Source of the DNA: Distichodus sexfasciatus
Lineage: Eukaryota; Chordata; Actinopteri; Characiformes; Distichodontidae
NCBI GenBank assembly: GCA_032718565.1
Contig: JAVGVS010000538.1
Coordinates: forward strand, 1 to 64,000
DNA: 64,000 nucleotides
Direction: 5' to 3'
Shown: piece after piece, positions 46,680-58,132 of the stretch
How positions within the stretch are numbered: the first letter of the stretch is position 1
Layout of the letters: every line of letters begins with the position of its first letter
Translations under genes and position numbers: made by a program
Notes under the pieces: model-generated
Seen by the model: only the letters and a program-made list of their open reading frames with translations
What the model was told of the DNA's origin: nothing
The model's database searches: none

Positions 46680-48226
46680 AAATCTATAAATATTCATGTA
46701 AAATTAACTATAGATATTTATAATTATTATTTATAACACTTATTTTTATTGTTCATAATAACAACTATTAACTGTTTTTAGGTTTATTCTAATGTGTGAG
46801 TAGAAGTTAGCCATACACGCTTTATGTTGTTGTATTCAGGACGTCCTGCACTACTCAAATTTGTCATAGTTTGATGTGTAAATGCTGACACAGTTATGAA
46901 ATCAGCACATTTCTGATGAAAACTGACTTGCGCTTGTAGAAATGTTTAGGTTTTGTGGTGTTTTTTTTTTTTTAGCTTTGTGTAAAATAAAAGTGCTGGA
47001 ACTGTAGACATAAGTACTAGAAATAGTAAGAATATTGTCTGTTTCATTGACGAGTTGCATTATAAAATTGGAGGGGTGGAAACTATGGAAAATCTATGGG
47101 AAAAATCTCAGTAAACGACTGGTTGTTGTTGATCAGCTCAAATATGAGTTTAGTCTGTGATCAAGGGGACGTTTTGACTGAACTGGAGCGTTTTAACGAG
47201 TAACAGCGATCACAAACACAGCGCGCGTGTTCACATCGCAAAAAAAAGTAATTTATGCGTTTTTATGCAGCGCATCCTCTAGCGAGTGAAATGAATTAAA
47301 CGAAGCTTCGATTCTAGAAAAATTGCCTCGGGCATTTTTTTAAAATCGAATTATTCGAGTTTTTCTAATCATTTCAGCTGTAGAATGAGGCGTAATGCTG
47401 TGAACTCAAGCGTGATGAAAGACCTCCAGGACCAGACCTGGACACCTCTGAACGATCAGTAAAAAATTAAGAGTTAACACTGAAAGGCAAAAAAGCAACT
47501 AGTAAGAAAGCAGAGTGCAAACATCGTTCAGCGTAGTAAATGAGAAAACGACCGCCGAGAAAGTGAACAATATGAACATTTAATTCAGGAAAGAAATTAC
47601 AAAGTCTCCAAATAGCAGTAAACCGTCAGATTACGGTAAATACGTTAGCAATCTGATCACGCTCAAATACAATTAAGATAGAGGGCTATGGGGTTATTAT
47701 ACTCGATTAACTGACGCTGCTGAGGGATAAATGTGACGAGGTTAAAAATATCTAATTTCTGACACAGCTGTGCATCTGCAGTGGTTCTGTCTCAACCAGC
47801 ACTGTATATAAAAACCTACCAGAGTCTGTCGTTCGGGGTGGGGGGAGGTGGGGAGGTCTGTATGTACATGAGGCTGACATGGGTATTCTGGGGGGGACGG
47901 GGGAGAAAGAAAGAAGAAGAAAAAAACAAAGTCACAAGACAGGAGACGTGAGATTCTGACTCGGTATTTGAGGAAGGTCAAACTAGCCCCGTAGAAGATC
48001 AATATACAGCCGAAAAGAGGTGCAGCGGGAAAATGTGAGGAGATAAGACTTGAAGCGTAGCTGAGAGCGCCAGACCTTTTTTAAGTGCCGTCACAGGAAA
48101 TAAAGATTTCGTTTTTTGGCGGGGGGTACAGCAGAACATGTAACATTCCATGTAAAAGCCATAATTGCATGACGTCCCTCAACATGGAGTCGATATGGAG
48201 AAACTCCTCGAAATGTTCCATTTTAT
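46680..48226. other. No gene seen; G-rich tract at 47835-47857
   Basis: AT-rich sequence containing one MITE-like fragment (47115-47240, related to 13865-14175) and a G-run cluster GGGGTGGGGGGAGGTGGGGA that could form a G-quadruplex. Part of this region could belong to the 3' UTR of KLHL15, which is transcribed leftward, but I cannot place its polyadenylation site. Confidence 0.4.
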
Positions 48227-48942
48227 ACGGAAGTCCGTAGAGGACGTACAGTATTTATTTTTTTCCCTTTTCGTTTTCTCGAGATCACGACTTGTTTTTC
48301 TCGTGATCACGACATAACCAAAGTCATTACTCGAAATCACGACTTATTTTCTCGTGATCACGACATAACCAAAGTCGTTTTCTCATGATCACAACTTATT
48401 TTTCTCGTGATCACGACATAGCCAAAGTCGTTTTCTCGTGATCACGACATAACCAAAGTCGTTTTCTCGAGATCACGATTTATTTTCTCGTGATCATGAC
48501 ATAACCAAAGTCGTTTTCTCGTGATCACGACTTATTTTTCTCGTGATCATGACATAACCAAAGTCGTTTTCTCATGATCACAACTTATTTTTCTCGTGAT
48601 CACGACATAGCCAAAGTCGTTTTCTCGTGATCACGACATAACCAAAGTCGTTTTTCACCTGAGTCTTTTTCTCAAATGACAAACACTAATATTGTAATTA
48701 TCTAGTACCGACAGACAAAGTTATTTCATCTTGGGACAGTCCATGATCAAAGTAAAACCTGATGCGTTATTCCATTATGATATTAAACCCATAGATCCCG
48801 GGAGAGTGATTCGGGTTATGCAGAAATCAGGTGAAAAAAAAAGTTGTGATCTTGAGAAAAATAAGTCGTGATCACGAGAAAATAAGTCGTGATCTGGAGA
48901 AAACGAAAAAATAAGTACTGTATGTCCTCTACGGGCTTCCGT
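48227..48942. mobile_element. Fold-back MITE with internal minisatellite (TTTCTCGTGATCACGAC)
   Basis: Inverted ends: ACGGAAGTCCGTAGAGGACG on the left and, reversed from the right end, ACGGAAGCCCGTAGAGGACA. The interior (48285-48660) is a tandem array with units such as CTCGTGATCACGACATAACC then AAAGTCGTTTT, and a short inverted section at 48840-48900 pairs with it. The flanks share ATTTTA on both sides, a possible target duplication. There is no coding capacity. Confidence 0.83.
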
Positions 48943-50086
48943 AATTTTAATTGAGTAGTAGCCGAACAAAAACCTGGAATCGAGGCGTTCCCACAAACCC
49001 CTTTTGCCCCATGTTGAGGTTTCACAGTAGATTTCTGCATGCGATGTGCCCACGGGGATCTTTTTATTTTTGTTCGCCTCCCAAACAAAAATGCATATGT
49101 GCTTTAGCCCTTTTGCTTATGGAAATTAAAAAAACAACCAAAAAAAAAAACGAAAATGAAAAAACAGCAGCTGGTTTGTTTTGCAGCCTTCTCGAGCCGC
49201 CACTTTTGAGAAAGACACTCCAGCACCAGAAAGCTGAGCTGAAAATCAACTTTCGTTAGTTGTTCGACCAGATTAGCATCTTTGGTTGGAGTGTCCTCTT
49301 CTTATAAATTAAAAACAACAACAACAACAACAGTGTGACATCATAAATACAGCCAGCATAGATTTCGGAAAAAAAAAGAAAAATCGAAAGGTTGAGGACC
49401 AGTGTTATTGCAGAGCTGTGAGAATCGCCCTTTACAGTGCAACATTTGTCAGCCGTTAGTGTTAAAACTATTCATCCAAATCTCACAGATCTTTACTTCA
49501 TTAAACATCAACCCAAAAAAATGCATCCACAAATGAGAAGCTGACCTTCCCGCCCCCTTTAGCCCCAACGCAATATGTTTTTCTTTACATCGTCTGTGTT
49601 ATTTAATCCCATTTACTCCTCTAATTGTTCTAAACCAAGCAGACTGCATTGTGTTCCGGAAGAAGTACTCAAAGCTCCCCGGCTTTCGCCCCAAAACGAC
49701 CCGTTTACTTCCTCAAAACACCATTAAACAGGACAAAAGGAAACTGGCATGAATTCACAAGGAAACAGCAGTGGAACCGGGACTTCATCGTGGTTGGACA
49801 GAATGTTACGATTATAGAACAGTCAAAAACCCTTATATTTTTCATTGGTTGAATCCCCTTTGAATGAGAAAGGTAGTTTGGAGCAAAAAAAAGGTGTCTC
49901 AATCCCCCCCCCACCCCACCAAGCACCCGCCCGCCTTCCCGCCTCTACCTAAAAATGATGGGTTTTTTTGTTCTTAAATAAGCACTGGCCTACCGTTTAA
50001 TTTTTTTAAAAGCTTTGTCAGTATGGGAACTATTTTTTCCTCACATCTGTAAACGTGTTTCATTTTCCTGTCTCTTTTGCCGTTTT

Positions 50087-53000
50087 TCAGCTGCAGCGTC
50101 TAACGTGTTCCAGGACGTACTCGGGGAAGTGCAGGCTGCACACCTGCAGCCCGTCCAGTTTGCAAGGCATTCTGGGATACTCGTCCTCCTTCCACTTGTT
50201 CTCGTCGGGGTCGAAGGTGAGTATGGAGTCGCTGTAATGGCCGTTGTAGCACAGGCCCCCCAGCACCATGATCTGCTTGTCCAGAACGGCCACGCCGTGC
50301 CCGCTGCGGCCGATGGGCATGGAGGCCAGGATGGTCCACTCGTCCGTCTCGGGGTCGTACACCTCGGTGGAGGGGCAGCCCTGTGACTCGAAGGAGGCGC
50401 GCAGAATGACGCAAACCCCCCCGAAAACGTAGAGTTTCCCGTTGTGGGAGATCATCTTGTGGAAGCAGCGGGCGTAGTTCATTTTGGATTTGTTCTCCCA
50501 GCAGTTGGTGGCGAGGACGGGGGCGCGACGGGCGCGGTGCTGATGCTGCTGCTGCAGCTGTTGCTCCGACGACGACGAAGACGAGGACGACGAAGACGCT
50601 CCGGCTCCCATGTCGCGTTCGGGGTCGAAGACGCACACCTGCTTGGAGGTGGAGGACGAGGTGATACCGCCGGTGATGTACAGCTTGCCGTTGAGAACCG
50701 TCCCCTCGTGGCCGTACTTGTTGACCGGGTACGGGTCGACGAACTCCCACTTGTCCTCGGCGATGTCGTAGCGCTCGGTGGAGTAGAAGGTCTCGTCCCG
50801 CGTCCGGCCGGCCACCGCGTAGATGAACTTGCCGATCACGCCCACGGCGAACTCGGAGCGCGGCACCGACATGTCGGCCATCCGCAGCCACGAGTTCTGC
50901 CGCGGGTCGTAGCGGTACACCTTGGACGAGGCGTGGAACTCGCCGTCCGGCCCAAGCTCCTCGCCACCCAGAAGGAAGGCGAAGTTGTTGACGATGGCCA
51001 GGCAGTCGGGCCGCAGCGGCACCTGAGGACCCTCCAGCTCCCACCACACCTTGGGCCGGTGCAGGAGCAGGATCTTGCTGTTCACCATGCTGTGTCCGAT
51101 CATTCCCCGGAACACGGCCGTCTGGGGCCGGACCGAGCGGATCCGGTTCGACTTGGCTACGGCCAGCGGCTGCTCGTTGACCGCGTGGAAGTAGTTGAGC
51201 GCCAGCTCCACCTCCTGCCTCAGCTGCCGAGAGTAGCGGTAGAACTCGGATGTCTTCACCTGTGGCATCGAAATGAATAAACTTCAAACTGCGGGACCTC
51301 GTTCAAATTGATTTTTTGTCTTAAAAGTTGTTTTTGAGAACAAATTTAAAGACATTTAAATAGTACAATATACAACTGAAGAATTGAAGAAAACCCAATA
51401 AGCTAATGCTCTACACAAACAGACATGCTGAAAATACTGAGTGAGAGCTTTAGGGCCCGTGTCCATCAAACGTGCGTTTTTTTCCGCTGGCAGCACCTAC
51501 TTAAAAAAAAAAAAATCCTACGAGCTTCAGCGCTCAGAGCGCAAAGCACCTTCAGCAAAAAAAAAAGGCCGTTCAACTTTTAGAACAGTGCTGCTGCAGC
51601 TGGAGAAGATTTCATGCACACAATCCGTTTCAAACGCTGCCACTAACCCTAAGATGCGGTTTCTCTCCATCTTGTCGGCTAAACTAGCGAACGCAAAGAA
51701 ACACGCTGAAATAGGAACGAAGACGGAAGTGCCCGATGCCGCTTTTAGTAACTTAGCAACAACGAGCGCTGAGAGAAAGCGCTCTGGAAGTGAGGTTTTG
51801 AGCGATCTCAGCAGAAAAAAAAACATGTTTAATGAACACAGGCCCTTACCGTTCCATATTCCGATGTCATTTCATATCCCAATAATGCCATATCGGAATA
51901 CCACAATATAGTACATTTTCTGTAAATTCAGTGGAACAAGGTGCTACAATTCGTCTATATTTTTACACAATTGACAGTAAATCACCCGTTTTTACGCTGT
52001 TTAATTAATTAAAAACTAATATTCCAGTACTTTTTACAGCACTGAATATGTGGCTTTTTTGACACCGTAAAACGCTTTTCATGGCACTCTAGTAAGGTGC
52101 CTTGAAGGCAAATTGTTGCACTGTTCCATCGATTAGAGTGCACCTGTAGGCAGAGTTGAGCTCTGGTTAGGGTTTCATTGGCAGTGTATCCAGAGCAACT
52201 TAACATTATCCCTCAAAACAATTATCTGAACACAATTATTTCCTGTCGTATCCATTAAGATGCCAATAACAAATATAATATTTCCTATTCCCGAAAACCT
52301 CATGGAAATAAGTGTTAAATAAGGAAGTAAATTAACACAAAACATGACGATGTGTTTTCTTCAGAGCTTGATTCATCAGCAGCTGCACCTCTTTTGGGGT
52401 TCTTGATGTTCCGCCTCTCATCCGAAAGGCTTCTTTGGTTCTAAATATTTGATTGGTAGTTCCAGGTATTTATCCTCCATCATCCTCCACAAGCAAGGTG
52501 TGAGTCGTTAGTTTTACCTGAGTCCAGGTGACACACGTCACAGTGGCACTTTTTAAATGTCCGATACGATACTGATATTGTAAATATGGATATCTGCCGA
52601 TACGATACAAATCTGATTCAGTCTTTTTGAAACAGAAAATAATACTTTTTTAAAAATGTCTGAATACATGAATGAGATTATGATTAAGAAAATACTCAAC
52701 TCAAATACATAAACGAAATAAACAGTTTTCCCAAATAAAACAATGTAATAATTACACACCCATATGTATATGCTAAATGATTTATTATTAAAGTGCCTCT
52801 ATTACGCTTTTTCAAATATGATCTTTCATGCGGTGTGTCATGTAGCTGTACGTGAACATAAACTACCTGCAAAGTTGTGACGCCGACAGTGCACGATAAA
52901 TGAAGTTTTTGTCTATCAAAAAAAAAGAGTCTGCTCACATTCGCCTAAACGAGTCGTCAGCAATTCGAATCTTTTTCTGTTACGGCCACACGTCACGAAG

Positions 53001-54835
53001 TAACATATTTGCATAATGTCTGCCCACGTTCTACGTTGCGAACAACTTGCCCGCCCACAAACACTTACCACTGAGAAACGTCCTGCTCCAGTCGTGCTTG
53101 CGAAACAGTTTCTTGTCGATGTGCCACTTCAACCGTTTCATCGTCAGACTCCGGCTCGAATTGATAAGGTAAAATCGAGGCCGTCTTTTCTATGTATTGA
53201 CAGGTCTCCAGAGCTATCGTTCAGTTATGGCAATGTCGTTTCGTTTTCCGACACACGCTGTAGCGGTAGACCAATCATAAAGGACTGCGCCGTCTGACCA
53301 ATCACAGCAGTGAGGGCTCACGGAACGGAGGGGTTTAGACAGACTGATTCTTCAAACTGCTTCACACGAGTCGTTTACGAATCATTTAAAAAGTGGGGTA
53401 AAATTAAATCTATTTTTGGAGAAAACTAAAGTGTTTTTTGACCTTGCATACATGTAAACCTGTTTTAAGAGACTCATAAAACAATATTAGCAACCTTTAA
53501 AATGGCATAATAGGGGCACTTTAAAATAACATCTCAAACATTATTGGTTTAAACACAGTTGTGTAATTTAGTGACGCTCACTAATCCTGCGGCGCTAAAA
53601 CCATCAGGAACACGGAGATTGTGGGTGAGAGCTGGTGTTGTTAAGGAAATTAAACAGTATAATGGTGCGATGTGCTGTTGGGCTTGTAGTGTGTTGTGTT
53701 GCTTGTTCTGCTCATTGTCATATCAGTATGTAGGAATTAGTGTGAATGTTGAACAATAAATCAGCTTTACCGCAGTAACACTTCCCATGCAGAACCAACT
53801 GAGGTTGCACACATTTACAGATCAGCTCCACAGATCGGCCCAATGCCACCGATACCCGATCCAGCTGTTGGATCTGCCCGATTGGCCTTCAAGGATCTCA
53901 AGACGTTGTAGGTGGTTGATATTTGATGTTCACCGCTGTCCACCTCTGTTCAGCGCCTAAGACCACTTTCAAGGTGTGACCCCACTAGAGGATAAATACC
54001 TGGAACTTATCATCAGATTTTTTTTAGAAGTGAAGAAGCCTTTTGTATAAGAGATTTGAATCTTTAAGAGGGTCTTGAAGTTGAAAAAAAAAGAACCCGT
54101 TTAAAAACCCAAACTGCCGTCACCTTTTCGAAGACTTGCGTTGGGGTCATGAGGCAGAAGCGCAGGTTGCGCACCACGGCGTCGGTGTGCCTCCAGCGTC
54201 GGCGGTCGTGCCGGAGCCAGGCCTGCACGGCCTCGTAGAGCTCGATCTCGGGGAAGCGTCCGAGCCGGTCGCTGTCCAGGTAGGCGGTCAGCTTGTCCAG
54301 GCTGAGGTAGGCCAGGAAGTCGGGGCGCGCCATCAGTGGCACGAAGTTGTCGAGCGCGAAGGCGTCCAGCCGCTCCTGCACACCCTCCACGCCCACGCTG
54401 AAGTCGTCCAGCAGCCGCATCACTTCGGCGCAGTTCTCCAGCCGGATCTTGGCCAGCAGGAAGGAGCAGCAGAACTCCACCGCCTCGGTTAGCTGCACGT
54501 AGGTGGCGGCCTGCAGGATCTCCTGCACCGTGGGCATGCTGAGCTCCAGCGAGCCGTAGTACATGAAGCGCAGCACGTGGCCGAACCCGGCCGCCGTCAG
54601 CCCCTTCATGCGGATCTCGTCCTGGTCGCGCTCCCGCATGTCGGCCGTGAACATCACCCGAAAGTAGTCGCTCTGCGTGGCCAGCAATGCCTTGTGGGCC
54701 TGGAAGTGGTGTTCCTCGATCAACAGCGTCACGTCCAGCAGCAGCCGCTCCTCGTATAGGGCCCGGAAGCCTGACGACACGCTGCCGTCGTGCACCTGCG
54801 ACAGGTACACCTCCACCTCCCCCGACATCGGGCAC
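50087..54835 (-). CDS. klhl15: Kelch-like protein 15
   Basis: BTB-BACK-Kelch substrate adaptor of a Cullin-3 ubiquitin ligase. In mammals it targets the PP2A subunit B56-beta, CtIP and doublecortin, and loss is linked to X-linked intellectual disability. Two coding exons: 54124-54835 (ATG at 54828, 8 nt after an acceptor) and 50087-51259; the donor after VFEK joins to VKTSEFYR. The product is about 625 aa (human 604). The start MSGEVEVY aligns with the human start, so the upstream in-frame ATG in the intron is rejected. BTB: DVTLLIEEHHFQAHKALLAT, about 31-100. BACK follows; kelch repeats run from about 310 to the end (GGEELGPDGEFHASSKVYRY, AGRTRDETFYSTERYDIAED, MIVLGG-like MVLGGLCYNGHYSD), finishing EHVRRCS. 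An insertion of ten serines plus a Q/H-rich run replaces a short loop before the NCWENKSKMNYARCF block. High GC in the exons contrasts with the AT-rich flanks. Confidence 0.98.
52552..53880 (+). mobile_element. hAT-type MITE fragment in the KLHL15 intron, interrupted by a nested element
   Basis: CCGATACGATACTGATATTG at the left and ATGCCACCGATACCCGATCC at the right, with TAATCCTGCGGCGCTAAAAC inside, belong to the same family as 18974-19518 (reverse) and 55224-57316. The terminal TAGGGATGCACCGAT repeats are missing on both sides, so this copy is truncated. It is split by the element at 52792-53520. Confidence 0.75.
52792..53520. mobile_element. TTAA-flanked MITE nested in the hAT fragment
   Basis: TTAA occurs immediately on both sides (52788-52791 and 53521-53524), and the ends are inverted: AGTGCCTCTATTACGC and, from the right, AGTGCCCCTATTATGC. 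The paralogous hAT copy at 19270-19300 (read in reverse) shows the uninterrupted site TTATTATTAAAATAACATC, so removing this 729 bp piece plus one TTAA restores the host element exactly. TTAA duplication is characteristic of piggyBac-type transposition. There is no transposase. Confidence 0.85.
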
Positions 54836-55223
54836 CTGGCGGGACCGAGCAGCAGCAACACGTTACGCGCGGCAGAATGATAAATATCTGCACAAACTTT
54901 ACTGGGATTTGGGCCTCAGGCAAAGTTCTTCATGGAGAATAATTATGTAAAATAATTCATCCTCTTAAAATATATTGCAAAAATAAAATATTTAAAATAT
55001 TTACAATTATATAACTATTAAAATACATATATATATATATCTCAAAGTAACCGTATTTGTAAACATTTCATTGCGTGTTTTTCATCTATTTCTCTCATGT
55101 GCACTATTGTTTTATTGTATATTATACTAAATGTTTAACATCTTACACTTGTCTCTTTTTGATGATTTTATTCTCAGTGTAAAGTACTTTGGGATGCATT
55201 TTACGTATGAGAGGTGCTATACC

Positions 55224-57316
55224 TAGGGATGCACCGATCCAACTTTCTCAGTTCCGATACCAACACTGGGCTTTGGAGATCGGCCAATCCTGAGAACCGA
55301 TCCGATACTAAAGGCGGCACGTTACCACTTTTTTACGTATGTCCGATACCAATATTGTAAATTTGGATATCTGCCAGTACGATACAAATCCGATATCGTC
55401 TCTGAGTTTTTTTAAATGTCTGAATACATGACTGAGATTATTCTGCTCTGCTTAAGGAGATACTCGACTTAAATACTGTTTTTCCAACTAAAACAATGTA
55501 ATAATTACACAGCCATACGTATACGCTATATTATTCATTATTAAAATAATGATTAAAACAATAAAAAATTATTAGTTTAAACACAGATCTGTAATTTTGT
55601 GACAGTCCCTAAGCAACGCATCACACTACAACCCCAAAAGCAAATTACGCAATTAAACTGTTTTAGCGCCACAGGCCTAGAGAGCGTCTCAAAATTACTG
55701 TGTTTAAATGAATAATTTTGTGTTTAAAGAATTAATAAATAATTTTGCATATTCAAGTTTTAAAGAATCGTGAATCTTGTATACGCTAAATTATTTGTTC
55801 ATAAAATAACGTCTCAGAAATTCTTCGCTTAAACACAGTTCTGTCATTTTGAGACGCTCCCTAAGCCTGTCGAGCTAAAATGATAAGGAACACAGAGATT
55901 GCGAATGAGAGCTGGGGTTAAGGAAATTGATCTGAATAAATCTGGGGTTGTAGTGAGGCGAGTTGCTTGTTCTGCACATTGTTATATCAATATGTACGAA
56001 TTAGCGCGAATGACAATAAACCAGCTTTACCGCAGTGCCACTTCTGATGCATAACCAATTGACTCCATAGAGCGACCCAATGCTACCGATACCCGATACC
56101 TGATTAAGTTGTGTATTCCTCGGCGAGCAGGAGACAGAGATGATTCTGTTATGCTTAAGGAAATATTTGACTTAAAGGAGCTCTATGTAAGAAATTCATG
56201 GCAACCAGAGAGGAAGCATGTTATTTGAAATACTAATATCACTGACAAAATAAGTACAGCCATAATATTCACATTTTTAAAAAAAATTTACATCACGCAA
56301 ATCCTGTTTATGTTTTGGTTTTGTGTTTTGGCCTGTACAAATATTCAGGATTGCAAACGGCTGACCATACTAAAGCTAAAAGGCCTCGCTATGGCTCTCA
56401 AAAACGTCTTGACCAAAGCAGAAACAAAAGGAGGATCAGCATATGAGATACGTTTGAAAGATGGAGACGGCTGAAAGCGGAGAAGAACTTGACAGATGCT
56501 GAAGTGGCTAATGTTCTCCCGGACAGGTAAGACTTAGCCACGGTTGGTTAACTTGTATTACCACTAGATATAGGGATGAATATTTCAAATATTTTCAACA
56601 ACGTTCTTCATGTTGGATCACAGATTGTAGCCCATGTGCAGGTGGGTAATCGAACCGACTGAAACGGCGACTTGTGATGGCTAACATCAGCATCGTGTTA
56701 CGCTGAGACAGTGTGGTAGCAGTGCTAACATTAGCACGCTAATTATGGCAATACCAAACCTAACATTTGACACTAGATTGGCCAAATATAAGTCCTAATT
56801 TGGTCTATCTGGCAACCTGTCTGATGAGGAGAGGGAGGGGAAACAACACATTATACAGTGTTTTGAATTTGACTGCAGTTCCAGTTTTGGCCACAATCTT
56901 ACATATAGCTCCTTTAAATACTGTTCCTAACTAAAACTATTTAATAATTACCCACACATAGGTATATGCTACATTATTGATTAGTAAAATAACATCTAAA
57001 ACATTATTCGTTTAAACACAGTTGTGTAATTTAGTGACGTCCCTAATCCTGCGGCGCTAAAATCATCAGGAAGACAGAGATTGTGAGTGAGAGCTGGTGT
57101 TGTAATTAAAAGTAATTAAAAGGTAATTAAAAAGTATAGTGGTGTGATTTGTTTTACAGCGGTGCCACTTCCGATCCATAACGCATAATTGTGCACGCAC
57201 GCATACGCAAATATAGAAAAACCTAAATGAACAAATCAGCCCAATGCCACAGATAACCGATCCAGCTATCAGTCGTTATCAGACCGATATCCCATCCACG
57301 TATCGGTGCATCCCTA
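55224..57316. mobile_element. hAT-type non-autonomous element, about 2.1 kb, with 8-bp target duplication
   Basis: It begins TAGGGATGCACCGATCC and ends with the reverse complement (TATCGGTGCATCCCTA). The flanks GCTATACC (55216-55223) and GCTATAAC (57317-57324) agree at 7 of 8, as expected for hAT. Inside, the family interior (CCTAATCCTGCGGCGCTAAA, near 57040) appears more than once (also near 55660 and 55870), so the element probably contains nested or tandem copies. No transposase frame. Confidence 0.8.
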
Positions 57317-57416
57317 GCTATAACAGTAATAATTATCATTTATTTTTTTATATAATTTATCAGTTGTTGATTTCATTGATGCACCTAACAGACGTTGACA
57401 TTATAACGTTCTAGAC

Positions 57417-57826
57417 CAGGGGTCTGCAACCTTCAGCATCAAAAGCGCCATTTTGGCCATTTTCCCACCAAAGAAAATTTATGTGGAGCCACAAACCTAC
57501 TTGACCCCTAAAAATGTAGATAACAAAGCATATTTGGTTTAATAGTTATGCTACTGTATGTATAAAATAACTACTTTGTCGCATTTAAGATTTAATAGAG
57601 GTGACCAGTGACGCATATTTCTATTGAAAAAACATGATTACAAGCTAACCTTGATCTCCAAAATATGAGGTATTTCAATGTGTAAAAATGACATCAAAAT
57701 AAAATATAACAGCCTTAATTTATTTACATTATTTTATTACAGCTACAGGGAGCCACGCATTGAGCCATGGCAGAGAGATGAAAAAGCTTCATGAGGCTCT
57801 ACAGCCGCAGGTTGCAGAGATTCCTG
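57417..57826. mobile_element. hAT-type MITE (CAGGGGTCTGCAACC ends) with perfect 8-bp target duplication
   Basis: TTCTAGAC flanks both ends exactly (57409-57416 and 57827-57834). The inverted ends are CAGGGGTCTGCAACCT and, from the right, CAGGAATCTCTGCAACCT. Size 410 bp, non-coding. A CAG-starting terminus plus an 8-bp duplication is the hAT hallmark. Confidence 0.9.
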
Positions 57827-58074
57827 TTCTAGACCTTTGCTTTAGGAATTTCTCTCTAACTCGACCTCTTTGAATTTTTAATTGAATACTAGAGGGTAAA
57901 GACATCTTTTATTACTGTAACACTGAAAAATCCACGCAAGTCAACCTCAAGCTTCATCGATTCGGTCAATCAGCAGCTGATACAGAAACTTGTGGAAGGA
58001 CTTCAAGAACATTCACACCTCAGCATTTTGGCTTGTTCTGCCCTGTGAGCCAACTTTGCTGCTCTATGCTCTCT

Positions 58075-58132
58075 CGCTCTCTCACTCTCATACACACATA
58101 CACCAACACACACATACACGCAGCACACTCAC
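58075..58132. repeat. CA-rich simple repeat
   Basis: CTCTCACTCTCATACACACA and CACCAACACACACATACACG form a short impure CA/TA repeat immediately downstream (in minus sense) of the last small exon. Confidence 0.7.

Noticed and set aside
50444..51280. Plus-strand 278-codon frame opposite KLHL15
   Set aside because: It is a shadow of the GC-rich KLHL15 exon; the minus strand encodes an unmistakable kelch protein and the plus frame has low-complexity composition.
50100..51287. Second long minus-strand frame of 395 codons overlapping KLHL15
   Set aside because: Same strand, other frame, made open by high GC; it is rich in Ala/Arg/Gly/Pro with no domain, while the overlapping frame matches KLHL15 throughout.
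54741..54861. Upstream ATG that would extend KLHL15 (MLLLLGPARCP...)
   Set aside because: It lies upstream of a good acceptor (AG at 54837-54836) within the intron; the human protein starts at the position equivalent to 54828.
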